Shown here one piece after another: positions 15,426 through 24,727 of a stretch of 64,000 nucleotides of DNA. The stretch comes from an uncultured Dorea sp. Lineage in GTDB: Bacteria; Bacillota; Clostridia; Lachnospirales; Lachnospiraceae. Both the position numbers and the translations under genes were made by a program. The notes under the pieces are model-generated. The model was not told the DNA's origin. It saw nothing but the letters and a program-made list of their open reading frames with translations, and did not search any database. The stretch covers positions 1 to 64,000 of the forward strand of contig CAJUFA010000015.1 of assembly GCA_910585725.1 (NCBI GenBank), in the 5' to 3' direction. The first letter of the stretch is position 1. Each line of letters begins with the position of its first letter.

Positions 15426-17570
15426 ATGCTTGCTGTTCGAAATGAAAGAGGCAGGAAAGAAAAGAAGCGAAGGCATAAAAACCGAGGCGCAGGGATTAAG
15501 CTTTCTATTCTGCTTTGTGTTGTGATACTGATATGCGTGGCGGGATGCGTAAGTTATCTGATGCATGCCAGGAAGCTTGAGAGGGAAAAACCGGGGAAAT
15601 TACTTGCAGAATATGTAGGGCATATAGAGAAACAGGAATATGAAGAGATGTATGCCATGACGACGCTGGAAGGAAAGGGCGGATCAGATAAGGAAGCATT
15701 TATAGAGAGAAATTCTAAGATATACGAAGGAATGGGAACCAGAGACGTTAAACTTAGCGATATCGTTATAGGAGAGAAAGAGGATCAGAAAGTCAGAGTT
15801 ACGTACCACATGGCGTTTGAGACGGTGGGGGGAGAGGTGAGTTTCGATCAGGAAGCTGTGTTCACAGACACCGAGGATGGATATCTGCTGGAATGGGACG
15901 ACAGCCTGATCTTCCCCGTCCTGACGTCAGAGGACAAGATAAGTGTGAATACGATATCTGCAGAAAGGGGCAGCATACTTGACAGGAACGGTAAATTACT
16001 TGCCGGGAAAGCTGCTGCGGTTTCTGTCGGTATCGTTCCCGGGAAACTGGAGAGTAAGGAGGAGGCGCTTCAGAGGCTGTCGGAGCTTCTGGAAGAAGAT
16101 GTCGAATCTATAGAAAGCCGATTGTCTGCCGCCTGGGTAAAAGACGATACTTTTGTCCCCATTACGACGATTCCCAAGATCAACGAGTTGGATCTCGGCG
16201 CGTTGGAGGTCGACGAATCTGTCAAAGCAGAGCAGGAGCGTCAGACGCAGCTTCTCTCTATTCCGGGGGTCATGTTGTCGGATACAGAGGCGCGCACTTA
16301 TAGCCTGGGAGCGGCGGCTTCGCATCTGACAGGTTATGTTCAGGAGGTTACCGCAGAAGATATAGAAGAGCATCCGGACGAGGGATACAGTACAGGCAGC
16401 GTCATCGGAAGAAGCGGCGCCGAGGCGCTTTTCGAGTCTGAATTAAGAGGACGGGACGGTCACGAGGTACGTATCGTTGACGAAAACGGCGATATGAAAG
16501 TTGTAATAGCGAGAATTGAGAAAGAAGACGGAACGGATGTTAAGCTCACGATCGACGCGGATTTGCAGCAAATGCTGTATCAGCAGTTCCAGGAAGACGA
16601 AGGCTGTTCCGTGGCGATGAATCCTTATACCGGAGAAGTGCTGGCCTTGGTGAGCACGCCCTCTTACGACAGTAATGATTTTATCAGAGGTATGTCCGCA
16701 CAGAGATGGAATTCCCTGAATGAAGACGAGAAACAGCCGATGTATAACCGATTCCGGCAGGTGTGGTGTCCGGGATCTTCCTTTAAGCCGGTTGTCGCGG
16801 CGATAGGGTTGAAGACGGGTACGCTGGATCCAGGCGAAGACTTTGGAAACGAAGGACTTTCCTGGCAGAAGGACGCTTCCTGGGGGTCTTACTATGTAAC
16901 GACCCTCCATGCCTATGAGCCTGTCATTATGAAGAATGCCCTGATCTACTCGGATAATATCTATTTTGCAAAAGCGGCGCTTGGGATCGGCGCGGATACG
17001 CTGACGGATTCTCTGGATGCGTTGGAATTCAATCAGGAGATTCCTTTTGATATCGTGATGAGTAAGTCTCAGTACTCGAACAGTGAGACGATTGAATCCG
17101 AGATACAACTCGCGGACAGCGGGTACGGACAAGGACAGATTCTGGTTAATCCGCTGCATTTGGCGAGTCTTTATACTTCGTTTGTAAATGAGGGGAATGT
17201 GATCAGGCCATATCTCAGGTATCGGGAGAATCCGGAAGGAGAGGTATGGATATCCCAGGCATTTACCCCGGATATCGCGGCGCAAGTTGCGGAAGGATTA
17301 AGAGGCGTGGTGAACGATCCGAACGGGACCGGGTATGCGGCGCACAGGGATGATATCGTCCTTGCGGGAAAGACCGGGACGGCGGAGATTAAAGATTCTG
17401 TAGAGGATACCGAGGGAACAGAGATCGGATGGTTTGCTGTGTATACAGAGAACAGGGAGGCTGCGAAACCGATTCTTATCGTCAGTATGGTGGAGAATGT
17501 AAAAGGACTTGGAGGCAGCGGCTATGTGGTGAATAAGGATAAGGCGGTATTAGATATGTATATACAGTAA
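15426..17570 (+). CDS. Class B penicillin-binding protein with MecA_N-like domain
   Basis: A 714-residue peptidoglycan transpeptidase. A basic N-terminus and one membrane anchor (about residues 25-47) are followed by an NTF2-like MecA_N domain (about 55-165). The PBP dimerisation domain starts at the sequence SAERGSILDRNGKLLAG, and the transpeptidase domain holds all three active-site motifs: Ser451-S-F-Lys454, Ser509-Asp-Asn511 and Lys649-Thr-Gly651. It cross-links the wall and is the target of beta-lactams. The MecA_N domain is common in Gram-positive PBPs and does not by itself mean resistance. AAGAAGGGGGAACAGG precedes the ATG. Confidence 0.92.
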   Translation: MLAVRNERGRKEKKRRHKNRGAGIKLSILLCVVILICVAGCVSYLMHARKLEREKPGKLLAEYVGHIEKQEYEEMYAMTTLEGKGGSDKEAFIERNSKIYEGMGTRDVKLSDIVIGEKEDQKVRVTYHMAFETVGGEVSFDQEAVFTDTEDGYLLEWDDSLIFPVLTSEDKISVNTISAERGSILDRNGKLLAGKAAAVSVGIVPGKLESKEEALQRLSELLEEDVESIESRLSAAWVKDDTFVPITTIPKINELDLGALEVDESVKAEQERQTQLLSIPGVMLSDTEARTYSLGAAASHLTGYVQEVTAEDIEEHPDEGYSTGSVIGRSGAEALFESELRGRDGHEVRIVDENGDMKVVIARIEKEDGTDVKLTIDADLQQMLYQQFQEDEGCSVAMNPYTGEVLALVSTPSYDSNDFIRGMSAQRWNSLNEDEKQPMYNRFRQVWCPGSSFKPVVAAIGLKTGTLDPGEDFGNEGLSWQKDASWGSYYVTTLHAYEPVIMKNALIYSDNIYFAKAALGIGADTLTDSLDALEFNQEIPFDIVMSKSQYSNSETIESEIQLADSGYGQGQILVNPLHLASLYTSFVNEGNVIRPYLRYRENPEGEVWISQAFTPDIAAQVAEGLRGVVNDPNGTGYAAHRDDIVLAGKTGTAEIKDSVEDTEGTEIGWFAVYTENREAAKPILIVSMVENVKGLGGSGYVVNKDKAVLDMYIQ

Positions 17571-17615
17571 TTTTCAATAAGCCGCCTCAAAAATATGTAG
17601 TGCAACTAAAAAAGG

Positions 17616-17640
17616 CATTAGCGAAATATATTCGTTAATG
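17616..17640 (+). terminator. Hairpin downstream of the PBP gene
   Basis: CATTAGCGAA (17616-17625) pairs with TTCGTTAATG (17631-17640), with one G-U pair and a 5-base loop. TCTTTCAT follows. A probable but weak terminator of the lipase-PBP unit. Confidence 0.4.
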
Positions 17641-17651
17641 TCTTTCATATC

Positions 17652-17676
17652 GTAATGAAGTACGGCACTTCATTAC
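17652..17676. repeat. Perfect palindrome upstream of the recombinase gene
   Basis: GTAATGAAGT (17652-17661) and ACTTCATTAC (17667-17676) are perfect inverted copies around ACGGC. No U run follows. It could be a terminator stem or a binding or crossover site for the recombinase gene 250 bases downstream; sequence alone does not decide. Confidence 0.45.
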
Positions 17677-17925
17677 ACGGCAGATTCATGATAAAATTCC
17701 CACGTAAACTCTGTTTATCTAGGTTATCTTACCACGCGGGAAGTGATTTGTCAAACATTCTTGCCAGATATGATGTAATACGGGGGTAATATGACGTCTT
17801 TTGTAAAAATTTGGCAGTATTTCTCTCGGTTAAAGGAGATGAGATTCGAAAGATAAAGCGCCGAGATTCGTGGATTTACCTTGATTAGCAGTCAAAAATG
17901 ATCGAGAGTACAAAGGAGGAATATC

Positions 17926-19056
17926 ATGCCACGGAGAGGAGAAAACATTTTCAAGAGGAAAGACGGACGGTGGGAGGCGCGTTACATACATCATTATGAG
18001 AACGGAAAAGCAAAATACCGATACATCTATGGAGCGAGCTATATGGAAGTGAAGGCGAAGAGGCTGGCGGAGCAGGCGTTACCGGAGAATAATATAATTC
18101 CCCATAACAAGCAGACGGCAACTTTTGAGACGTTGGCGGGGGTGTGGCTTGCCGATGTTAAAGTTACAGTAAAAGAATCTACATACACCAGATATTATCG
18201 CATCGTACAAGTCTATTTATTTCCACATCTGAGGCAGCAGCCACTTTCAAAGATCGATGCGGCATTTTTAAGAGGATTGCCTGAGAAACTGCTTGGGGAG
18301 GGAGGGATAGGAGGGACGCCGCTGTCTCCCAAATCAGTTTCTGATATCCTGTGCGTTTTAAAATCGATCTTTCAGTATGGGAGGAAGTATGAATATCCTT
18401 GTCCTGAGTCTAATCTGCTGCGTTATCCGCAGAAAAAATCCAAATCTATTAAAATATTGACAGAAGAAAACAGAATGAAACTGGAACAATTATTACTGGA
18501 CTCCGAGGATACGACAAGCCTCGGGATTCTTTTTACTATGTTTACAGGCGTGAGGATCGGTGAATTATGCGGATTACGATGGGAAGATATAGACTTTCAT
18601 TCCTTTACGGTACATGTGTGCCGGACTGTCGAGAGAATCGCAGATCTGAATCCAAAAGCGGAAGCAAAGACGAAGGTTGTAGTCAGCGAACCTAAGACGA
18701 AGAATTCGTTTCGTATTATTCCTCTGCCGGAATTTCTTGCCGGATATCTTTCTGTGAGAAAACGTGACCCGCAATGTTATCTTCTGACGGGCAACAAAAA
18801 GCATACGGAACCGCATCAGTTTTATATTCGTTACCAGAACTATTTAAGGCGGCATGGGATAGAAAATCATTCTTTCCATGCTCTTCGTCATACGTTTGCT
18901 ACGCGGTGTGTAGAGATGGGTTTTGATACAAAATCTCTTTCGGAGATCCTTGGGCATGCGAATATCAATACCACGCTCTCGGTATATGTGCATCCTTCGA
19001 TCCAACAAAAGAAGACGCAGATGGAACGGCTGACGCCTTCGCATGTAAGACCTTAA
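17926..19056 (+). CDS. Tyrosine recombinase (phage integrase family), stand-alone
   Basis: A 376-residue integrase with an N-terminal arm-binding domain, a SAM-like core-binding domain (about residues 65-150) and a catalytic domain. All expected catalytic residues are visible: Arg210 (TGVRIGELCGL), His318 and Arg321 (HALRHTF), His344 (LGHANI) and the nucleophile Tyr354. AAAGGAGGA precedes the ATG. No phage, excisionase, relaxase or other mobile genes surround it, and base composition matches its neighbours. It is either the last relic of an element or a resident recombinase with a chromosomal job. Confidence 0.9.
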   Translation: MPRRGENIFKRKDGRWEARYIHHYENGKAKYRYIYGASYMEVKAKRLAEQALPENNIIPHNKQTATFETLAGVWLADVKVTVKESTYTRYYRIVQVYLFPHLRQQPLSKIDAAFLRGLPEKLLGEGGIGGTPLSPKSVSDILCVLKSIFQYGRKYEYPCPESNLLRYPQKKSKSIKILTEENRMKLEQLLLDSEDTTSLGILFTMFTGVRIGELCGLRWEDIDFHSFTVHVCRTVERIADLNPKAEAKTKVVVSEPKTKNSFRIIPLPEFLAGYLSVRKRDPQCYLLTGNKKHTEPHQFYIRYQNYLRRHGIENHSFHALRHTFATRCVEMGFDTKSLSEILGHANINTTLSVYVHPSIQQKKTQMERLTPSHVRP

Positions 19057-19068
19057 AAAGATTTATTA

Positions 19069-19106
19069 GGATGTGACGGCAGACAAAAGTCTATACCGTC
19101 ACATCC
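19069..19106. terminator. Perfect convergent terminator hairpin
   Basis: GGATGTGACGG (19069-19079) pairs perfectly with CCGTCACATCC (19096-19106). It serves the plus-strand recombinase and the minus-strand coiled-coil gene; its right arm is part of the latter's last codons (...LDVTV). Confidence 0.7.
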
Positions 19107-19813
19107 AGGGAAATACTTTCGACAGCCGGAGAGGACAGCGCCGCACTGCTTAAATCTACGGATGCGGGGAGATCGGCGGAAGCTCCTGGAATATTGTCGG
19201 GAACACCGGAAGCGCCGCCGCTTGCAAGATTTGCGAACATTTCCTGCGCGTTGTTTTTCTCGTCTTCTGCAAGCTCCTTCTGAGCATAGTTTCGTTCGTC
19301 TCTGCGGCGTTTGGTACGTTTCCCGCGTAATTCGTCGTCTAATTTGGAGGCTTTTTCCATTTCTTTTCTGCTCTCGGCAGCCTTTTTCTGCAGCTCCAGC
19401 ATCTCTTCTTTATTCAAATGCTGCTGTTTCTTATGGATACGGCTTATTAATTTTTCCATACGTCGTATCATCTGCGCGACCTTTTTGGCGTCGTCGCCTT
19501 CGGCAAGTGTGCTCGCCATTTTTAAAGAGTTCAATGCACGGGTTGCCTTGGAGGAAACATCTAATACTGCGATCTTCGTTTCTGCCCTGGCGAGCATGGC
19601 GGCAAGCTGCCCCGTGGAATCCTCAGGGATGGAGCAAGAGATCTTAAGGCTGTCAGTATTTGCGGAGATTTTCTGGGAATTTTCCCCCTCAGTCTCAGGT
19701 TCAGACTGTAAACTGTCGGCTTGTTCATCAATTCTTTCGGTATCTTCTTTTAATGCGGACGGCTGATACACAGAGTTACTTTTTGTCTGGTAATCTGCTG
19801 ATGGGATTTTCAT
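19091..19813 (-). CDS. Coiled-coil protein of unknown function
   Basis: A 240-residue hydrophilic protein. I placed the start at ATG 19813 (MKIPSADYQTKS) because GAAAGGAGC sits eight bases before it; the frame is open 13 codons further up. The order is a disordered acidic N-terminus, a helical segment (about residues 65-115, with LARAETKIAVLDVSSKATRA), a long Lys/Glu coiled coil (about 120-195, including RGKRTKRRRDERNYAQKEL), and an Ala/Ser-rich tail. No signal peptide is present. I recall similar uncharacterised proteins in Lachnospiraceae but know no function. The base-rich stretch might bind nucleic acid or a partner. Confidence 0.75.
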   Translation of the reverse strand: MKIPSADYQTKSNSVYQPSALKEDTERIDEQADSLQSEPETEGENSQKISANTDSLKISCSIPEDSTGQLAAMLARAETKIAVLDVSSKATRALNSLKMASTLAEGDDAKKVAQMIRRMEKLISRIHKKQQHLNKEEMLELQKKAAESRKEMEKASKLDDELRGKRTKRRRDERNYAQKELAEDEKNNAQEMFANLASGGASGVPDNIPGASADLPASVDLSSAALSSPAVESISLDVTV

Positions 19814-19918
19814 AACAGGTAGCTCCTTTCTGGATATTATTACAGTCATCATTCTGTAACTTTATAATTTCCTTATATTATAATATCGGCTGAACCAGAA
19901 AAAAGAAAATACTATCTG

Positions 19919-21859
19919 TCAATCTGTAACCACAAATTCTTTAGTGTTTTTGTCGAACTTAAAGTATGAAGCTATATAATCATTAAAGCCCTGGGAATCA
20001 TCAATCGTATATCCTACAAATTTGTCCCCTTCTTGATCAAACATCCTGTATTGACCCGAGATTTGGAATTCATATGCATTGCCGTCCCGGACTCCATATA
20101 TATAGGAAGTTTTTCCGGAACCTCCGGCGTGCTGTTCCCAGGCTAGAAATTTATACGGCGTCTCTTCATAAAGGCCATTCATACTTCCATAGGTATCCTC
20201 TTCCAATAAGGAAATTTGATTATCCGACGAAACAAAATATATCTTTACATCTGTAGCAAAATGGGCTGGGGTTTCCAGAATTCCTGTGATCCCAAACGCC
20301 TCGTTTGTCCCGTCCCCGTCAAAATCGTCGACCAGATATTCCAGGACTTGTTCAGAATCTACGGCGTCCTGGAAAGCGGAGCGATCCATCAATATGTCCT
20401 CGGGGTGATCATCGTCTGATTCGTCGTCTTCCGGATTTACAGTTTCAAAGTTGTAGGAGAGTTCTATTACGCCCCATTTTCCGTCTTTTTTTACCCAGCA
20501 TCTGTCCTCATATACCGGGCGGATTTTCTCGAAGATTCCGGGAGCGATCACGATTTCTCCGTTAAGGTCCCGTAATTCCCATTCTCCGTCTTTACACAGC
20601 GCCACATATCCGTCGGAAGCGGCATAACAATAACTTTTTTCCGCGGACGGGCTGGAATCAGAGCAAAGTGGCAGGGCTTGCTCCCAGGTCGGATCGTATT
20701 CGAGGGGGATTACAGTTTTTCCGTCTTCATCTACATAGCCCCATTTCCCGTCTTTACAGACTGCCAGCAATCCTTCCGATGAAGCGCCGCATTCGTCGTA
20801 GATGAATTCTGATACAAGCTGGTTATGGTAGACGGCATAGGAACCGGGCAGGGTTTCCGGCCAGCCGAATCCTATGATCGTTTCTTCGCCGATGATTCCG
20901 GACGACTGCTTAACAGGAATCGCGGCTGTCAATTCGGACCGGGGGGACAGATATGACTTTGCCAACCGAAGTCCGTCGTAATAATAATAAGCATAAAAAC
21001 CGACGCCGCAGCCGACGCCCTGGGCCGGTACGAATTCATCTTCCAGGTCTGAGTCCAGATAGTAGAGATCCCAGTCATTTTGGTATAAATCTTCATACTG
21101 CGGGGTTATCCTTGTAAGAAGATATATTCCGTTCCAGCCTGAAATACTTTTATAATCCATACCGCCTTTCATGTTTCCATCCATATCAATCAGGCCGTAA
21201 GCATCGCCTTTTTGGATGATGGCGTAGGGCGACATGAATTGTTGGTACAATTCGTTCAAAGAATGTCTGCCGTCGTCTCCCATAGCGGTATAAAAGATAT
21301 CGTCTGCTTCTATTTCCGGTTCTGCGATCCACGTAAAATGTGACAAGCTTTTGTTTTCTTCCTTTTTGATGTTGATTAATTTTTTAACGGTTTGTATTTT
21401 GGTTGAATACTTCTGTATAGATACACTGTCGGCGGTATTTTCGGCGCATATCAGGATTTCTTCGGCTTTTTCGTAATCTTCCAGCGCTATATAGACGTCG
21501 GTCAGACCAATATAGGGGTCGGCCTGTTTCGGATCGATGTCAAGCGCCTCGTTAAAGCAGACCTCGGCTTTTTCATAGTCTTCTTCTTCCAGATATTTGT
21601 TGCCGGCTTTCAGGTGTTCTTCGTAACGTTTTTCTCTTCGGTCCATGGAGATTGCGATGACAGCGGCTGTAATTACTGCAAGGATAATGAGAATGATTCC
21701 TGCGGCCGCGAATATCTTTCGTAAATCGGGGGATTTTTTAGTCTGTTGCAGGGGATCGTCCGGGGACGTTTCTAAAGTGTTGTTTTTTAAAGGTGTCCCG
21801 CATTTTTTACAGAAATTTGCCATGTCTTCGTTTTTGCAGCCGCATTTCTTACAATACAT
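19919..21859 (-). CDS. Zinc-ribbon, TPR and WG-repeat membrane protein
   Basis: A 646-residue protein with a clear modular order. An N-terminal zinc ribbon has two CxxC knuckles (MYCKKCGCKN and NFCKKCGTPL), then a membrane segment at about residues 50-70. Two TPR-like repeats follow (AGNKYLEEEDYEKAEVCF and the next pair). WG beta-propeller-like repeats come next (KDGKWGYVDEDGKTVIPL and several more), and the C-terminus resembles no known domain. The topology puts the zinc ribbon inside and the repeats outside. AAAGGAG precedes the start. Function is unknown; such proteins are taken as scaffolds or surface sensors. The gene runs divergently from pap. Confidence 0.8.
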   Translation of the reverse strand: MYCKKCGCKNEDMANFCKKCGTPLKNNTLETSPDDPLQQTKKSPDLRKIFAAAGIILIILAVITAAVIAISMDRREKRYEEHLKAGNKYLEEEDYEKAEVCFNEALDIDPKQADPYIGLTDVYIALEDYEKAEEILICAENTADSVSIQKYSTKIQTVKKLINIKKEENKSLSHFTWIAEPEIEADDIFYTAMGDDGRHSLNELYQQFMSPYAIIQKGDAYGLIDMDGNMKGGMDYKSISGWNGIYLLTRITPQYEDLYQNDWDLYYLDSDLEDEFVPAQGVGCGVGFYAYYYYDGLRLAKSYLSPRSELTAAIPVKQSSGIIGEETIIGFGWPETLPGSYAVYHNQLVSEFIYDECGASSEGLLAVCKDGKWGYVDEDGKTVIPLEYDPTWEQALPLCSDSSPSAEKSYCYAASDGYVALCKDGEWELRDLNGEIVIAPGIFEKIRPVYEDRCWVKKDGKWGVIELSYNFETVNPEDDESDDDHPEDILMDRSAFQDAVDSEQVLEYLVDDFDGDGTNEAFGITGILETPAHFATDVKIYFVSSDNQISLLEEDTYGSMNGLYEETPYKFLAWEQHAGGSGKTSYIYGVRDGNAYEFQISGQYRMFDQEGDKFVGYTIDDSQGFNDYIASYFKFDKNTKEFVVTD

Positions 21860-22045
21860 TGTTGTTTTCTCCTTTGTGTGGTGAGTAAGTTCGTTTCAGT
21901 GAGTGAACTGTAACGAATATTTATAACTATAATAAGATAATTTGTAAAAATATTCAATATATGTGGCCAATATGGTGTATAATAGAGTCAGAATCAAAAA
22001 ATTTGATGTGACAGGACAAATTTTGCATGAATCAAGGAGGAGATT

Positions 22046-23542
22046 ATGTTAGAAAAGCTTGACTTAACAAAATCACTGGGCAAAACTGAGTACAAGGAGA
22101 AGATGGCGGAATTAGAGCCAAGACTCGGGAAACTTCAAAGGGAGTGCAGAGAGTTAGGGATACCGGTTATGATCGCATTCGAAGGATATGGAGCATCCGG
22201 GAAGGGCGTACAGATCAGTGAGCTTATTAGAGCCCTTGACCCAAGAGGATTCGAGGTATATGCGGTCAAGAACGAGACGGAAGAGGAGAAGATGCATCCT
22301 TTTATGTGGAGATTCTGGACGAAGATGCCGCCGAAGGGGAGGATTGCGATCTATGACAGCAGCTGGTACCGTAAAGTACTGATCGACCGGTTCGACAAGA
22401 AGACGAAGAAAAGCGAGCTTGCGGACGCGTATAGTTCGATCTGTTCTTTCGAGGAACAGCTGACCTCGGACGGTATGGTGATCATCAAGATATTTCTTGC
22501 GATAGATAAGAAGGAACAGAAAAAGCGATTTGATAAATTATTGGGTTCTGACGAGACGGCTTGGAGAGTAAGCGAGGGCGATCTGAAGCGGAATAAATCA
22601 TTTGACAAGTATCAGAAAGTAAACGAAGAGATGCTGACCCGGACGGATACGGAATATGCGCCGTGGAATATCGTGGAAGCAGTGGACAGAAGATTCGCGA
22701 CGGCGAAGATCTACGCGATCGTGGTGCAGACGCTGGCGGAGAAAGTAGAAGAAGTCAAGAAGCGTAAGAAGAAGGAAGAGACGAAAGGGGAAGAAGATAA
22801 GACGAAGGTATGGACAGGAGTGGAGAAGGAATCTATCCTGGGGAAAGCGGACTTAAGTCTTACATATTCAAAGGAAGAATATAAGAAGCGTCTGGAAAAA
22901 TTACAGAATAAGATGGAGAAGCTGCACGGAGAACTGTACCGCAGGCGTATCCCGGTGGTGTTAGGGTTCGAAGGATGGGACGCGGGCGGCAAGGGAGGCG
23001 CGATTAAGCGGCTTACAGAGAAGATGGATCCCCGGGGGTATGTGGTTCACCCTACCGCGTCGCCAAATGATATTGAGAAAGCGCATCATTATCTCTGGCG
23101 CTTCTGGACGGATATGCCGAAAGCGGGACATGTGACCATATTCGACAGAACCTGGTACGGAAGAGTTATGGTGGAGCGGATTGAAGGGTTCTGTTCGAAA
23201 CAAGAATGGCAGAGGGCATATAAAGAGATCAATTCGATGGAGAAAGATCTGACGGACGCGGGAGCAATCGTCTTAAAGTTCTGGATGCAGATTGATAAGG
23301 AGGAGCAGGAGAGAAGATTTAGGGCGCGGCAGGAGAATCCTGAGAAACAGTGGAAGATTACGGACGAAGACTGGCGCAACAGGGAGAAATGGGACCAGTA
23401 CGAAGATGCGGTCAATGAGATGCTGATTCGGACTTCTACGCCGAACGCACCGTGGATTGTGGTGGAAGGAAATTGTAAGTACTATGCGAGGATCAAAGTG
23501 TTGGAGAGCGTAGTAGAAGCGATTGAGGAGAAGCTTCGGTAA
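22046..23542 (+). CDS. pap: Polyphosphate:AMP phosphotransferase (two-domain PPK2 family)
   Basis: A 498-residue protein with two PPK2 domains in tandem, the arrangement of polyphosphate:AMP phosphotransferase, which makes ADP from AMP and polyphosphate. Each half has its own phosphate-binding loop: EGYGASGKG near residues 46-54 and EGWDAGGKGG near residue 310. Each half also has a conserved catalytic stretch, IYDSSWYRKVL in the first and FDRTWYGRVMVERI in the second. A charged linker (about 235-275, Lys/Glu-rich) joins them. The C-terminal half keeps the more canonical motifs and is probably the active one. AAGGAGGAG precedes the ATG. Confidence 0.9.
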   Translation: MLEKLDLTKSLGKTEYKEKMAELEPRLGKLQRECRELGIPVMIAFEGYGASGKGVQISELIRALDPRGFEVYAVKNETEEEKMHPFMWRFWTKMPPKGRIAIYDSSWYRKVLIDRFDKKTKKSELADAYSSICSFEEQLTSDGMVIIKIFLAIDKKEQKKRFDKLLGSDETAWRVSEGDLKRNKSFDKYQKVNEEMLTRTDTEYAPWNIVEAVDRRFATAKIYAIVVQTLAEKVEEVKKRKKKEETKGEEDKTKVWTGVEKESILGKADLSLTYSKEEYKKRLEKLQNKMEKLHGELYRRRIPVVLGFEGWDAGGKGGAIKRLTEKMDPRGYVVHPTASPNDIEKAHHYLWRFWTDMPKAGHVTIFDRTWYGRVMVERIEGFCSKQEWQRAYKEINSMEKDLTDAGAIVLKFWMQIDKEEQERRFRARQENPEKQWKITDEDWRNREKWDQYEDAVNEMLIRTSTPNAPWIVVEGNCKYYARIKVLESVVEAIEEKLR

Positions 23543-23571
23543 GTTGTTTTCCGAAAGGAAATAAAAATAAT

Positions 23572-23627
23572 CCCCGCTGTCTGGCGGCGCTGCATAGAAG
23601 ATGCTTCGCTGTCTGCAGCGGGGTTTT
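23572..23627 (+). terminator. Rho-independent terminator after pap
   Basis: CCCCGCTG (23572-23579) pairs with CAGCGGGG (23616-23623), followed by TTTT. A smaller GC-rich internal stem may form inside the loop. Confidence 0.65.
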
Positions 23628-23642
23628 GGCTGAGGTAAAGAT

Positions 23643-24668
23643 ATGTTTGAAAATGAGAAAATAACGATCAGAGAGCAGATGGAACTTCGGGAAGAAGAGT
23701 ATCTAAGTAAATATGCCATGCGAAGCCGTGATTCTGCAGGAAGGGAGCGTAAGGAGGAGGAATGCGACATCCGTCCGGTGTTTCAGAGGGATCGGGACAG
23801 AATTCTCCATTGCAAGGCATTTCGCCGGTTGAAACAGAAGACGCAGGTTTTCCTGCTGCCGAAGGGGGATCATTACAGAACCAGGCTTACTCATACGTTA
23901 GAGGTGTCTCAGAATGCCCGGACGATTGCGAAAGCCCTGAGGCTGAATGAAGATCTGGTGGAGGCGATTGCTTTGGGGCACGATCTGGGGCATACGCCTT
24001 TTGGGCATGCGGGCGAATATGCGCTGAACCAGGTCTGTCCCCTGGGATTCCGTCATAACGACCAGAGCGTGAGGGTAGTGGAACGTCTGGAGAAGCAGGG
24101 AGAAGGACTGAATCTTACATGGGAAGTGCGGGACGGAATCCGCAACCATAAGTTCAGCTGTACGCCCCACACGCTGGAAGGGCAGATCGTACGTCTGTCA
24201 GATAAAATCGCATATATCAATCACGATATAGACGACGCGGTTCGGGGAAATATTTTAAAAGAGGAAGATATTCCTGCCGAATACAGGGAGATTCTGGGGA
24301 CGTCTACCAGGATACGGCTGGATACCATGATTCACGATGTGATCATTCACAGCATGGATAAACCTCGGATCTGCATGTCGCCGGAAGTTATGGAGGCTAC
24401 GTTGGGGCTTCGGAAGTTTATGTACCAGAACGTATATATGAACGCGTCTGCGAAGGGGGAGGAAGAAAAGGCGATACATATGGTGACCAGATTGTATGAG
24501 TATTATATCCGACACTTGGAGCTTTTGCCGGAACAATTCCTGGATATGAAGGAGAGAGAAGGGACGGGCATAGAGCGGATCGTGTGTGATTATATAGCGG
24601 GAATGACGGATACTTATGCGATTAAGAAGTTTGAAGAATATTTTATTCCTGAATCTTGGAAAATTTAG
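23643..24668 (+). CDS. dgt: Deoxyguanosinetriphosphate triphosphohydrolase-like HD protein
   Basis: A 341-residue protein of the short Dgt family, which splits dNTPs into deoxynucleoside and triphosphate. The HD metal site is complete: RTRLTHTLEVSQ, then ALGHDLGHTPFGHAGE, and later DKIAYINHDIDD. The start MFENEKITIREQMEL and the ERKEEECDIRPVFQRDRDRI stretch are typical of Firmicutes members of this subgroup, often found just before dnaG as here. It would tune the dNTP pool for replication. Fifty-nine bases separate it from dnaG, and the two may share a transcript. Confidence 0.9.
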   Translation: MFENEKITIREQMELREEEYLSKYAMRSRDSAGRERKEEECDIRPVFQRDRDRILHCKAFRRLKQKTQVFLLPKGDHYRTRLTHTLEVSQNARTIAKALRLNEDLVEAIALGHDLGHTPFGHAGEYALNQVCPLGFRHNDQSVRVVERLEKQGEGLNLTWEVRDGIRNHKFSCTPHTLEGQIVRLSDKIAYINHDIDDAVRGNILKEEDIPAEYREILGTSTRIRLDTMIHDVIIHSMDKPRICMSPEVMEATLGLRKFMYQNVYMNASAKGEEEKAIHMVTRLYEYYIRHLELLPEQFLDMKEREGTGIERIVCDYIAGMTDTYAIKKFEEYFIPESWKI

Positions 24669-24727
24669 TGGAAATTTAAAAGGAAATCGAATACTTTTGT
24701 CGAATATTATATATGAGGGTGTAGATT

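Larger units (their letters stand above)
17571..17925. other. Intergenic region with two palindromes before the recombinase
   Basis: No gene is seen. Two hairpins lie near its start (17616-17640 and 17652-17676), and the rest carries no feature I can name. The ribosome site AAAGGAGGA ends it. Confidence 0.5.

Noticed and set aside
16443..17285. 280-codon minus-strand open frame
   Set aside because: It is antisense to the transpeptidase domain of the PBP gene and shows no protein-like pattern.
15426..17570. PBP as a mecA resistance gene
   Set aside because: The MecA_N-like domain is common in ordinary Gram-positive class B PBPs; nothing marks this one as a transferred resistance gene.
17926..21859. 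Prophage or integrative element led by the recombinase
   Set aside because: The following genes are not mobile-element genes, base composition is native, and no attachment-site repeats were evident.
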